Under the pieces are notes generated by a model. It did no database searches. It worked only from the letters and a program-made list of their open reading frames with translations, and was not told the origin of the DNA. Shown piece after piece: positions 17,365 to 26,800 of a DNA stretch of 64,000 nucleotides. The position numbers and the translations under genes are program-made. Every line of letters starts with the position of its first letter. Position 1 is the first letter of the stretch. This DNA is from M3007 sp044347755 (GTDB lineage: Bacteria; Bacteroidota; Bacteroidia; Chitinophagales; Saprospiraceae), in contig JBIKUE010000006.1 in assembly GCA_044347755.1 (NCBI GenBank), positions 22,808 through 86,807 on the forward strand. The letters run 5' to 3'.

Positions 17365-18633
17365 ATGCAACAGGAGGTTTCTCTGGAATATGCCAGGCAA
17401 CTTGACGCACAGGATACCCTTCACTCTTTTCGGGCGCAATTCATTTTCCCTCAGCATCAGGACAAAGATGTGCTTTACCTGTGCGGTAATTCACTTGGCC
17501 TTCAGCCTAAGACCGTCCGCGCCGCGCTTTTACATGAACTCGATCATTGGGCAGAACATGCTGTGGAAGGGCACTTTCGGGGCGATCTTCCCTGGATGCA
17601 TTACCATAAGTTCCTGAAAGAACAATCGGCCCGATTGGTTGGCGCACACCCTCATGAGGTGGTGGTAATGAATACCCTGACGGTGAACCTGCACCTGATG
17701 ATGACTTCTTTTTATCGCCCAACTGCTACCAGATATAAGATCATTATGGAAGCTGGTGCTTTTCCCAGCGATCAATATGCCATGGAAAGCCAGGTGCGTT
17801 GGCATGGATTCGAGCCGGAAGATGCCATTGTTGAAATTGCGCCAAAAAATGGAGAGGATCTGCTTCATACAGAGGATATTCTGGCAACGATTCGTGAACA
17901 TGGCGAAAGTGTAGCATTGGTGATGTTTGGAGGCGTCAACTATTACACTGGCCAGTTTTATAACCTGGAACAAATAACCCGGGCCGGCCATTCGGTTGGC
18001 GCACAAGTGGGCTTTGACCTGGCTCATGCTGCCGGAAACGTACCCTTACAATTGCACAACTGGGGTCCCGATTTTGCGGTATGGTGCAGTTATAAATATC
18101 TGAACTCCGGTCCTGGAGGTCCCTCCGGAGCTTTTGTTCACGAGCGCCACGCCAACAATCCTGAACTGCCCCGTTTTGCTGGCTGGTGGGGACATGATGA
18201 AAAGGAGCGATTTCAGATGCGAAAAGGCTTTAAACCTATGTTTGGTGCGGATGGCTGGCAGTTGAGTAATGCGCAGATATTTTCCTTTGCCGCGCACAAG
18301 GCCAGTTTAGATTTATTTGATGCGGCGGGAATGGACAATCTTAGGGCTAAAAGTTTAAAACTGACTGCCTTTTTGGAACAAATCCTTATTAAGTTGAATG
18401 AAGGCCAGCACTTGTTCAGGATCATCACACCAACCGATCCCGCCCAGCGTGGCTGCCAGCTATCGCTCCTCACGGATCATCGCGGCAAGGCATTATTCGA
18501 TTTCTTCTCAGACCATGGAATTATGGCTGATTGGCGTGAACCCAATGTCATCCGTTTTGCGCCAATACCAATGTATACTTCATTCGAAGATATCTGGCGG
18601 GTTGGAGAGGTTGTCCGGGCATTTCAAGGATGA
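17365..18633 (+). CDS. kynU: kynureninase
   Basis: PLP-dependent hydrolase that cleaves L-kynurenine to anthranilate and alanine. The 422-residue form starts at the ATG at 17365 (MQQEVSLEYA); the upstream TTG at 17326 lies inside an AACTTTG promoter-like box and is rejected. Diagnostic motifs are LCGNSLGLQPK near residue 40, GDLPWMHYHKFL, NTLTVNLHLMM, DLAHAAGN, the PLP-lysine in WCSYKYLNSGPGG, and GWWGHDEKERF. Cytoplasmic fold-type I aminotransferase class V enzyme. It lies alone, without other tryptophan-degradation genes nearby. Confidence 0.95.
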   Translation: MQQEVSLEYARQLDAQDTLHSFRAQFIFPQHQDKDVLYLCGNSLGLQPKTVRAALLHELDHWAEHAVEGHFRGDLPWMHYHKFLKEQSARLVGAHPHEVVVMNTLTVNLHLMMTSFYRPTATRYKIIMEAGAFPSDQYAMESQVRWHGFEPEDAIVEIAPKNGEDLLHTEDILATIREHGESVALVMFGGVNYYTGQFYNLEQITRAGHSVGAQVGFDLAHAAGNVPLQLHNWGPDFAVWCSYKYLNSGPGGPSGAFVHERHANNPELPRFAGWWGHDEKERFQMRKGFKPMFGADGWQLSNAQIFSFAAHKASLDLFDAAGMDNLRAKSLKLTAFLEQILIKLNEGQHLFRIITPTDPAQRGCQLSLLTDHRGKALFDFFSDHGIMADWREPNVIRFAPIPMYTSFEDIWRVGEVVRAFQG

Positions 18634-18712
18634 TTTTTTACTTTCAATCTTAAACATGAGTCATCCCGAATTTTTCTTGGTTGCTCCTGTTTATATGATC
18701 AAATCGCATCCC

Positions 18713-18817
18713 GGACCTCGCAAGAGGTCCAACTTACGCCGCGAGATTGGACCTCTTGCGAGGTCCTAAAATCACATAACCCATTTTGCTACAAAGGTTA
18801 GACCTCTGCCGAGGTCT
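18713..18817. repeat. REP-like triple palindrome (GACCTC-N4-GAGGTC)
   Basis: Three small hairpins: GGACCTCGCAAGAGGTCC (18713-18730), GGACCTCTTGCGAGGTCC (18749-18766) and AGACCTCTGCCGAGGTCT (18800-18817). The first two are also exact reverse complements of one another. They fill the gap between convergent kynU and the thioredoxin gene. Confidence 0.8.
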
Positions 18818-18837
18818 GCTGCGCAAAGCCATAAAAC

Positions 18838-18876
18838 AAACATGAGCCACCCCAAAATTCGGGATGACTCATGTTT
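18838..18876 (-). terminator. hairpin terminator of the thioredoxin-like gene
   Basis: Minus strand AAACATGAGTCATCCC pairs with GGGGTGGCTCATGTTT, fully paired only in this orientation through two G.U pairs. It lies just after the stop at 18894. A near-identical hairpin follows lrp (32798-32834), and a half copy lies at 18654-18675. Confidence 0.7.
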
Positions 18877-18893
18877 TCCGCGTATGGATCAGA

Positions 18894-19382
18894 CTACTTG
18901 GTCAGTGTCTTGAACAACTCTTCCAATTCCAGTTCATCACCGGGGGTATAGCCATTGTGTTCAAAAACAATGATTCCGTTTTTATCCAGCACATAAGTGT
19001 GCGGAACCGCCTGGATGTTTGCGGCAGTTTGTAATTCCTTTGATGGATCCACCAGAATGCGGTATTCCCAGCCTTTTTCTTCCACCATGGCAGGGATTTT
19101 GGCTGCCGTACGTGAATCATCAACGCTGATAGCAACCAACTCCACACCGTATTTTTCCTGCCATTCCTCGTAATAATCCTTAATGGCGTCGAGCTCTTTT
19201 TTACAAGGTGAGCACCAGGTAGCCCAAAAACTGATCACAGTGATTTTACCGGTCTTTCCTAACTCCTGGACATTCATGGTTTTACCTTCCAGCGTTTTGA
19301 TGTTTGCCGAAGGAAGTGTTTTTTGTGCAGTGAGAGATAGTGTGCAGAGAAGCGCTGTAAGCGCAAATAGCATTTTTTTCAT
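18894..19382 (-). CDS. TlpA/ResA-like exported thioredoxin
   Basis: 162 residues starting MKKMLFALTALLCTLSLTAQ, a Sec signal peptide; the frame upstream of 19382 is rejected because the promoter at 19431-19460 lies within it. The mature protein is a thioredoxin fold with active site SFWATWCSPCKKEL and the cis-Pro loop in AVPHTYVLDKNG. Such proteins act in the periplasm as disulfide reductases, often for cytochrome maturation. It is monocistronic with its own hairpin downstream. Confidence 0.9.
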   Translation of the reverse strand: MKKMLFALTALLCTLSLTAQKTLPSANIKTLEGKTMNVQELGKTGKITVISFWATWCSPCKKELDAIKDYYEEWQEKYGVELVAISVDDSRTAAKIPAMVEEKGWEYRILVDPSKELQTAANIQAVPHTYVLDKNGIIVFEHNGYTPGDELELEELFKTLTK

Positions 19383-19430
19383 TGGAAGTGGTTGAAATAC
19401 TCGTTTAAACAGAAAAAAGCAATTAAGTTG

Positions 19431-19460
19431 CAAAAATACTGGCCTATTCCATGTGCGCAA
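19431..19460 (-). promoter_or_regulatory. promoter of the thioredoxin-like gene
   Basis: Minus strand TTG (19460-19458), 19-nt spacer, TATTTTTG (19438-19431), an excellent match to the Bacteroidota consensus, 48 nt before the ATG at 19382. Confidence 0.65.
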
Positions 19461-19480
19461 GCTACTTAACCCCTTGTTAA

Positions 19481-19528
19481 CCTATAAACCCCATAAACCC
19501 ACATAAACCCCATAAACCCCATAAACCT
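19481..19528. repeat. ATAAACCCC short-word array
   Basis: Five copies of a 9-10 nt word, CATAAACCC(C), run directly into the stop codon of the GH25 gene. The same word, or its complement GGGTTTATG, recurs at 15956, 29362 and 58100-58230. Confidence 0.75.
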
Positions 19529-20348
19529 AAGGAATACAAAGCTTCTTCAACGCAATAGTATCTCCGTTAAATACATTAAAATCTACCCGCTCGTTAATAC
19601 CGTTTACATTGCCCCGATCGCTGTGTTGCCAGAAATGCCATGGCTCATCATCCGGCATGTCAAAATCCGAAACATGATAATGAGCAATCCAAAAGCGGTA
19701 CCCCTTAAATGCCTCATTATCAGCAAAGTAGTTTTTGTAAAAATCCCGGTTGGTGTATAAAATGGGCTTTACTTTATAATGCCTTTCCATGAGCTCCAGG
19801 CATTCTTTGGTGTATTTCTGAATCAAAGATTTAGCCATTCCTCTGGTCTCTTCCACATCCAGCACTGGAGGCAGATCGCCGGAACGCAGCTTAACGGCCT
19901 TGCTGAATTGAAGTGCCTGATCCTTGGCGCTGGCGTTGGGAAGGAAAAAATGGTAGGCGCCACGGATGATGCCTGCCTCCCTTGCTCCCTTCCAGTTGCG
20001 CTCAAATTCCGGATCTTTAATCCAGGTGCCTTCCGTTGCCTTGATGAAGACAAAATGGACCTTGATATTGCCAACCTTCATGTTTTTTACCCGGTTCCAG
20101 TCTACCCGACTTTGCCATCTGCTTACATCAATACCGTGCACCTTGTATCCGCCGGGAATACGAATGCCAAATTCCTTATATTCCTTGTAATGAATGGGGT
20201 ATTCCAGCAATGATCGCAGGCGATAGCGTAACTCCGGACTGAATATCAACACAATGAGCAACACCACCACCAGCGTGGTCCAGAATTTTCGCGCATCGCC
20301 TTCACTGCGTGCGTAATCTGGTGGAAGGATGCGGAAGAATCGAAACAC
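19527..20348 (-). CDS. GH25 lysozyme, membrane-anchored
   Basis: 273 residues. An N-terminal cytoplasmic tail and a single membrane segment (about 24-42, FWTTLVVVLLIVLIF) are followed by a GH25 muramidase barrel: HGIDVSRWQSRVDW at about 73-86, FIKATEGTWIKDPEF, GAYHFF, the catalytic DxE in PVLDVEETRG, and IAHYHVSD. The enzyme would cleave the beta-1,4 bond of peptidoglycan glycans on the periplasmic face. It is separated by 56 nt from an enoyl-CoA hydratase gene on the same strand. The short-word array abuts its stop codon. Confidence 0.9.
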   Translation of the reverse strand: MFRFFRILPPDYARSEGDARKFWTTLVVVLLIVLIFSPELRYRLRSLLEYPIHYKEYKEFGIRIPGGYKVHGIDVSRWQSRVDWNRVKNMKVGNIKVHFVFIKATEGTWIKDPEFERNWKGAREAGIIRGAYHFFLPNASAKDQALQFSKAVKLRSGDLPPVLDVEETRGMAKSLIQKYTKECLELMERHYKVKPILYTNRDFYKNYFADNEAFKGYRFWIAHYHVSDFDMPDDEPWHFWQHSDRGNVNGINERVDFNVFNGDTIALKKLCIP

Positions 20349-20404
20349 AGGATGGAGAAAAAAGGGTTTTCTTTTCGGTTGTATTCAGGCAATTTCAGGG
20401 CCAA

Positions 20405-21181
20405 TTATTTACCCGTGAATTCCGGCTTTCGTTTTTCCAAAAAAGCTGCTACTCCTTCTTTGTAATCATATGTTTGTCCGGCTGTGCTTTGTAGTTGGTC
20501 TTCCACCTTGACTTGTGCTGCAAAGTCGTTGGAAAAGGTTTGGTTAAGTGCTTGTTTGGTAAGGGCCAATCCACGAGTGGGCATATTTGCAAGGGTTTCA
20601 GCCATTTTCAGACTGTCGGCTGCAAAGGTGTCATCCGGGAATACTTTCCAAATCATACCAATGGAAGCAGCTTCCGTTGCAGAAATTTTATCGGAAAGCA
20701 TCATGAGTGCTGCTGCACGCTGCAGGCCCACCAGCCTGGGCAGTGTCCAGGTGCCACCTGAGTCAGGTATCAGTCCAATTTTGGAAAATGCCTGGGTAAA
20801 AGAGGCTGATTCCGCCGCCACCACTATATCGCAGGCCAATGCGATATTGGCCCCAGCTCCTGCCGCTACACCATTTACAGCAGCTACCACAGGTTTCTCC
20901 AGATTCCGAATTTTTAGTACCATTGGATTGTAACCAGTACCAATGATCTCGGTTAAAGTGGGACCATTAGGATCAGTAACTTCCTGCAGATCCTCGCCTG
21001 CACAAAAAGCCTTTCCAGTCCCGGTGATATAAACAGCCCGAATGCCATCGTCATTGGCACAAATGTCCAACACCTCCAAAATTTCCATACGCATGGCGTG
21101 GTGCATGGAGTTGAATACCTGCGGACGGTTGAAGCTGATACGTGCGACTGCGTTTTCTATGGAAAAGGTGATATGTGTCAT
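20405..21181 (-). CDS. enoyl-CoA hydratase/isomerase, PaaG-like
   Basis: 258-residue crotonase-fold enzyme. The start at 21181 (MTHITFSIENAVARISFNRP) is chosen because the 23 codons upstream translate a tandem DNA repeat into (PSN)n. Oxyanion-hole motifs AFCAGEDLQE and NGVAAGAGANIALACDIV are visible, and FSKIGLIPDSGGTW with the LPRLVG motif matches the 1,2-epoxyphenylacetyl-CoA isomerase PaaG branch. No other phenylacetate genes are nearby, so a broader fatty-acid or aromatic-acyl role is possible. Confidence 0.88.
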   Translation of the reverse strand: MTHITFSIENAVARISFNRPQVFNSMHHAMRMEILEVLDICANDDGIRAVYITGTGKAFCAGEDLQEVTDPNGPTLTEIIGTGYNPMVLKIRNLEKPVVAAVNGVAAGAGANIALACDIVVAAESASFTQAFSKIGLIPDSGGTWTLPRLVGLQRAAALMMLSDKISATEAASIGMIWKVFPDDTFAADSLKMAETLANMPTRGLALTKQALNQTFSNDFAAQVKVEDQLQSTAGQTYDYKEGVAAFLEKRKPEFTGK

Positions 21182-21193
21182 GGGAGAGGAAAA

Positions 21194-21244
21194 GTTTGAC
21201 GGGTTTGACGGGTTTGAAGGGTTTGACGGGTTTGAAGGGTTTGA
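21194..21244. repeat. GGGTTTGAC/GGGTTTGAA tandem array
   Basis: Five to six copies of a 9-nt word alternate between GTTTGACGG and GTTTGAAGG. The array fills the whole gap between the aminotransferase stop codon and the PaaG-like start codon. Confidence 0.8.
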
Positions 21245-21246
21245 GC

Positions 21247-22518
21247 TCAAACCTTCATCTCCCTAATCGCTTTCACCAACTTATCCAGTTCATCGGTGGT
21301 GGTATATACATTCGGGGTTACCCGTACGCCACTGATTTTTTCCCATTCAATGGCCACTGTATGGATTTTGTGTTTGGAAAAAATTTGATCTGAAATTTCG
21401 CCCGGCTTTTTGCCCTCAAATCCAAAATTACCAATGGCACAACTCCACTTGGGACTCACATTAGTGTAAAACTTGATGCCTGGAACGTCTTTAACCTGAC
21501 TCATCCAGTAATTTTTTAGAAAATGCAATCGTTCCTGTTTGCGTTTAGATCCGATCATATTGTGCAGATCCAGCGAGTATCCAATAGCCATTTCAATTGG
21601 GAAGCTCCGGGTACCCAGACTTTCAAATTTGCGGATATCAGCGCCATTGGGTTCTCCGTTGGAGAGCAGAGGCCAAATGTTAGGAATCTTGTCTTTTTTT
21701 ATGTACATCATTCCACTGCCAAATGGGCCACACAGGAATTTATGCAAACTGGTACCCCAGTAATCGCAATCCAGATCCGATATTTTATAATCCAGCACTG
21801 CGAAAGAGTGAGCGCCATCTACCAGCACTTCAATACCTCGTTTGTGGGCAGCATCAGCGATACTGCGCGCCGGTAGCACCTGGCCATTCCAGTTGATGAT
21901 GTGGGTAATGTGAACGATTTTGGTTTTATCTGTAAATTTGGAAGTGAATGCCTGCGTGAGGTATGTTTCATCGCCGGAAGGCAATTCCAGATCCACCCAA
22001 ACCAGTTTAATGCCATCGCGTTTTTCCCTTTGTTTCCAGGCATTGATCATATTGGGGTAATCATATTTTGATAAGACCACTTCATCTCCTGCTTTCAGGT
22101 TAAGTCCGAAAATGATGGTATTCAATGCCTCAGTTGCATTCCGGTTGATGGCAATTTCTTCAGGGCTGACGCCTGCCTGCGTTGCCAGGTTTTCCCGAAG
22201 TGGCTCACGATCCTGATCCAAAATACGCCACATATAATAGGAAGGAGCCTCGCTGCACATGCGGTTGTAATAATCCAGGGCGTCCATTGTTGCTCTGGGC
22301 GCCGGACACACCCCGCCGTTGTTCAGGTTGATCAGATTGGGACTGGCAGCATATGCCTGCCGTACTTGTCGCCAAAAATCTTCATCCCCGGTGCTTTCAT
22401 CCAGCGTGGCAATCTTTGGTGCGTGAAAGGAAGGGAACGCTTCAGCCAGGTTTTGGTGCAAGGCAAAAGCGCCCAGGAGAGCGGCCGATTGGCGAATAAA
22501 GGAGCGACGGTCAGACAT
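21247..22518 (-). CDS. exported class V aminotransferase, isopenicillin-N-epimerase-like
   Basis: 423 residues. The N-terminus MSDRRSFIRQSAALLGAFAL looks like a twin-arginine signal (RRSFIR followed by a hydrophobic stretch), suggesting export of a folded cofactor enzyme. The remainder is a fold-type I PLP enzyme: NLNNGGVCPAPRATMDAL, INRNATEALNTIIFG, VLVDGAHSFAVLDYKI and the PLP-lysine region WGTSLHKFLCGPFGSG. Annotated relatives are called isopenicillin N epimerase or cysteine desulfurase-like; the true reaction is not known. It is divergent from the operator-controlled permease gene. Confidence 0.85.
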   Translation of the reverse strand: MSDRRSFIRQSAALLGAFALHQNLAEAFPSFHAPKIATLDESTGDEDFWRQVRQAYAASPNLINLNNGGVCPAPRATMDALDYYNRMCSEAPSYYMWRILDQDREPLRENLATQAGVSPEEIAINRNATEALNTIIFGLNLKAGDEVVLSKYDYPNMINAWKQREKRDGIKLVWVDLELPSGDETYLTQAFTSKFTDKTKIVHITHIINWNGQVLPARSIADAAHKRGIEVLVDGAHSFAVLDYKISDLDCDYWGTSLHKFLCGPFGSGMMYIKKDKIPNIWPLLSNGEPNGADIRKFESLGTRSFPIEMAIGYSLDLHNMIGSKRKQERLHFLKNYWMSQVKDVPGIKFYTNVSPKWSCAIGNFGFEGKKPGEISDQIFSKHKIHTVAIEWEKISGVRVTPNVYTTTDELDKLVKAIREMKV

Positions 22519-22666
22519 GGTAAGGGTGTTTTTTTATTTTGATCGCAGATAGCTGAAGCGCAAACCTAATAAAGGCAAGGGATTTTTGTCCAAGGAATTT
22601 AAATGCTCCGTGTCAGGCAGAATGTTTCTTTTATTGAAGGTGATGAAATTAAGATTAATTTTTTGG

Positions 22667-22684
22667 TTTAACCGTTTGGTTAAA
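22667..22684. promoter_or_regulatory. TetR operator, copy 2
   Basis: Palindrome TTTAACCGTTTGGTTAAA, identical to 12819-12836 apart from one central base. The TTTG inside it (22675-22678) is the -33 element of the downstream permease promoter, so a bound repressor would cover the promoter. Confidence 0.8.
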
Positions 22685-22706
22685 ATAAAAAAATCATCAA
22701 CCTTTG
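22675..22706 (+). promoter_or_regulatory. promoter of the detached permease gene
   Basis: TTTG (22675-22678), 20-nt spacer, AACCTTTG (22699-22706). The -33 element overlaps the operator. The box also shows that a TTG at 22704 is not the start codon. Confidence 0.65.
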
Positions 22707-22739
22707 CCGTCTCTGACTGGCTTCTGTAAATGCCTAACG

Positions 22740-23834
22740 ATGCGTACCGTTCTTTTTCTCCTCCAAAAAGAGTTTCTGCAAGTTTTTCGTAACAAGGTAA
22801 TGTTACCCTTGCTGCTGGTGATGCCTGTTGTGCAAACACTACTGTTAGCCTTTGCAGCCAATTATGAAGTGAAAAATCTGGCGCTGGTGGTAGTGGATCA
22901 CGACCTCTCTCCAACATCCCGTCGACTTACAGCTAAAATGGGGGCATCAGGATATTTTAAGATTAGCGCTGTATCCACCGCTGCTCAAGCTGATCATGAA
23001 ATGGCCGACGACCGGGCAGACCTTATTCTGGAGATTCCTGCCAATTTTGAACATGATTTGATCCGGGAACAATCAGCTGCGGTTTCTTTGAATGCCAACG
23101 CCATTAATGCCACCAAAGCGGGCCTTGGGATGGGATACGCACAAAACATCATCCGGGATTTTCAACAGGAAACCCTGAATCAGGGTGCCACCAATGTAGT
23201 GAATGTTACCTACAGCAACTGGTACAACCCGCGTCTGGATTATAAGACCTTTATGGTGCCTGGTATTTTGGGTACCATTGTATCTCTTATCATCTGTTTT
23301 CTAACGGCTTTGAATATTGTGCGGGAGCGGGAAATAGGCACTATCGAGCAACTGAATGTGACGCCGGTCAAAAAGTGGCAGTTCATACTGGGTAAATTAT
23401 TGCCATTCTGGTTGATCTCTCTGGTGATGATGACCATTGGTCTCACTGTAGGAAAACTGGTTTTTGATATTCCAATGCTGGGCAGTTTGTGGCTGGTTTT
23501 TGCCTATACAGCTTGTTTCACCCCCTGCATGCTTGGACTTGGATTCCTGATTTCCAATTTTGCCGATTCTCAACAACAAGCCATGTTCACCGCCTGGTTT
23601 TTTCTGATTATTTTTATCCTGATGAGCGGACTCTTCACCTCCGCCAGCAGCATGCCTGAATGGGCACAATGGCTGAATAAACTTAATCCGGTGTCCTATT
23701 TTGTGGCATTCATGCGGCTGGTATTGCTAAAAGGTGCAGGCTTCGCAGAAATCAAAACCAACTTTTATACGGTAGTGGTTTATGCCACAGTAGCCAACGG
23801 ATTGGCTGTGATTACCTATAAAAAACGAGCTTAA
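22740..23834 (+). CDS. ABC-2 type exporter permease, YbhR-like, detached from its operon
   Basis: 364 residues starting MRTVLFLLQKEFLQVFRNKV. It has the ABC-2 exporter layout: TM1, a periplasmic domain with VVDHDLSPTSRRLTAKM, and a block of five membrane segments starting near FMVPGILGTIVSLII, with the cytoplasmic REREIGTIEQLNVTPVKKW motif. It is a paralogue of the permease at 6936-8042, matching the YbhS/YbhR pairing in E. coli. It is monocistronic here, but its promoter carries the same palindrome as the tetR-efflux operon, so it is probably the missing second permease under the same repressor. Confidence 0.92.
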   Translation: MRTVLFLLQKEFLQVFRNKVMLPLLLVMPVVQTLLLAFAANYEVKNLALVVVDHDLSPTSRRLTAKMGASGYFKISAVSTAAQADHEMADDRADLILEIPANFEHDLIREQSAAVSLNANAINATKAGLGMGYAQNIIRDFQQETLNQGATNVVNVTYSNWYNPRLDYKTFMVPGILGTIVSLIICFLTALNIVREREIGTIEQLNVTPVKKWQFILGKLLPFWLISLVMMTIGLTVGKLVFDIPMLGSLWLVFAYTACFTPCMLGLGFLISNFADSQQQAMFTAWFFLIIFILMSGLFTSASSMPEWAQWLNKLNPVSYFVAFMRLVLLKGAGFAEIKTNFYTVVVYATVANGLAVITYKKRA

Positions 23835-26800
23835 TCAGCGTTGTTGCACCATTAGTTTGCCGGTATGAATCATCTCCCCCCGGAGGCAATCCACCTGGTA
23901 TAATTGACTTTCTGTATTTGGCAAGTCAATCTGGATTAGTACCGGAAGCATTCCCGATTGTTCCCACACCAGTTCTCCCAAAAGGTTGTACACCCGGCAT
24001 TGCATGTCGCCGGAAGGGTAGGGGTTACGTATCCAGCAACTACCCGTGCAAGGGTTTGGGTAAATCGTCAATGACCGCTCATCCATAAAAGCCTCGCCTT
24101 TTTGGACTTGTAGCCCCAGGGCATGAGTACCCAACTCTGTATAGGTTTCTGGCTGGAAATCGGCCGTTTTGAGGGCCAGACCTTCCGAAAGCTTTCCAGC
24201 TGATTGGGCATTCAAAATAAGCCTGAACAGGGTGTCGCTTTTGAGGCTGTTTGGCAAATGAGGCTTATTCCAACTGAATCGCAATTTCCCACCCGGGGAA
24301 TGGTTCAGATTGGTGGCATTCAAATCGTCAGGATATTCAAAGCGCAGGTCCAGCAATTCAAATTTTGCCGGGTCTATTTGCAACTCAAATTGAAAACCAT
24401 CCATGTGATACCAACCTGGTAAGGCGATTGGTATCTCAAGGCTTTCACCGGTAATTACTGACTTATCCATCAGCTGCAGAAAGATGGTTTCCTGTAATTC
24501 CCGTGCAGCTGCCGGATTGCTGCTGCCATTTACATCGCCAACCTTGATGCCGGTAAAATCCAGTCCTGCATGAGGTTGATGCAGCGCCGGCAATGAAATT
24601 TGTTCCGGAATTGACTGGGTAAATGGATTCAGCGTATCCGGAAAAACATAATCCTTACGAACGAACCTCCAGGATTGGTTGTTTGGGAGGGAATCAAGTA
24701 TCCCCAGAATCAGTTTTCGAATCTGCAAAATATCAAAAGTGGTGATAGACCCCGATAGATTGGCATCCGCAGCCAGCATTTTATGTGGGGAATCCAGAGG
24801 CTCCAATCCAAGTATATGTTTGGAAATGAGTACCAAATCGTAAGTAGTTACTCCATTCCTCCAGTTGGCATTGTTGATTGGGCGGAGGATGTAATCCAGA
24901 CTGTCTGGAACATCCATCAAAACATAAACACCATTGGTATCAGTTGTGGTTTCTGCATAATATCCATCGGCAGATAGTATGACTGGAATGTTACGCACAG
25001 CTGTCCCACTTTCCGTTTTTAACTGCCCCCCAATGTCAAAAAACGAATCGGGGATTAATGCCGGAGTAACGGTTATTTGCAAGGTTTGATGGGATTGGTT
25101 TCCACAATCATCCATGGCTGTGAATGTGATCCAGTGTTCACCAACTGGATAACTCCCGGAGGCATTCACAGGATTGGAGGAGAACTGGCTGTTATGTTGA
25201 AGAAACGAAATGCTACTGCAATCCTGAGCCTCAACATCAGGTAAATTAACCAGCGCTTGTTGATTGGCTGATGCCTGTACAGTTAAGTCAGACGGCATTT
25301 GAAGTGTTGGTGCCGTTTGATCCTGAACATCAATTAATTGTGTGTGTGCCCAAATGCCGGCACTTCCACCATTCGGGTTGTAAACACAATGATCGATGAC
25401 TTTCCATTGCCGGAATATCCGGTAACAGGACGGTGCGGGAGCATTAAATACCTGATCTGTGAAGTTCACAGACAGCGGTGAACATATTTGACCTCCGATG
25501 ACAGGCTGTCCGGTGGCCAGTGGTTGAAGATCCGCAGGCTGAAGACAGGTTTGCAATACCACATCCGCAGGAAAGGACACTGTTGCGCCGTTCACCACTG
25601 AAACCGTAATAAGCTGGCTGCAGCTTTTCGTATTCCCTGCAATATCGGTAGCGGTCCACCATCTGGTGAGACTCCCGATGTTACAGGGTTGTATGTTGCT
25701 AATATCCTGATAACCAATGCTTAGTAAGCCACAATTGTCTGATCCTGTAGCCTGACCGGTTAAAACGGTATTGGAATAATCCTGCAAACAATTTAAAGTC
25801 AGGTTGGGTGGACAAGTCAATGTAGGTTTCAGAAAGTCTCTGACACTAACTTCTGTCTCACAAAAATTCTCCAGGCCGGAAGCATCCAGTACCCTTAATG
25901 TTAAGCTCAAGGGGCCGTTTTGATCCTGACAATTCACCTGGATTTGTGGCTCAAATTCCACGCCATCCCGGCTAAGACTTAGAAATACCGGACTGCAATT
26001 ATCAAAACTCCCGGCGTCAATGGTGGAAGCCTGTACGAATCCCTGCCCGTTACTGGAGAGCGCTACTTGTAAATTGGAAGAGCAAACAGCCTGTGGAGGA
26101 GTATTATCTACCACTATCACCTTGCTGGTTGCAGTAGTTTGGTTGCCACAGCCATCCACGGCAGTATAGGTAATCAGGTGTTCACCTTCAGGAATACCGT
26201 AATATGGTCCGTAACCACTGCCAAATTCCCAGGTTGGGGTTACCAACACCGAAGAACAGTTGTCCGTTGCAATAATGGCTGGGATAACCACCGTTCCACT
26301 ACACAAAAAACCGTCTGTACCTACCGTAAATGGAACAGGTGTTGCCATAACCGGAGCCTGATTGTCTTCCACGCGGATGATCTGAATCCGATTGCTGAGT
26401 GTTCCGGAGCAAAAATCTATGGCCGTCCAGGTGCGCAAAACGGTATATCCGGCCGGAGCGCAATGCTGAATGGTTTGATCAGAAAAGGTAACACCAAGTT
26501 CACATTCCGGGGAAGAATCAATCGGTACCCCATTTGCACTTGGCTGACCGGTGCGCGCCAGATCCTCAGGATTTTCTCCGCAAGCGAGTGCAGGAGAAGA
26601 AATGTTGTCCAAATTTACCGGGAAAACGACGTCTGCCAGTGTAATATGCTTTAGCCAAATGCGCTGGAGACAGGTGTTACTGTTCCCGTGGTCGTCTGAA
26701 ACGATCCATTGCCGGTCTATTCGTTTTAATACCGGAACCCCATTCTGAATGGTTCCACAAGGAAGGGACGTCTCAACGTCAAAATAATGGGTATTCAGCT

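Noticed and set aside
21182..21250. (PSN)n N-terminal extension of the PaaG-like enzyme
   Set aside because: It translates a 9-bp DNA tandem array; the family begins at the ATG at 21181.
22704..22739. TTG start for the detached permease
   Set aside because: The TTG is part of the -7 promoter box AACCTTTG; ATG at 22740 fits the family.
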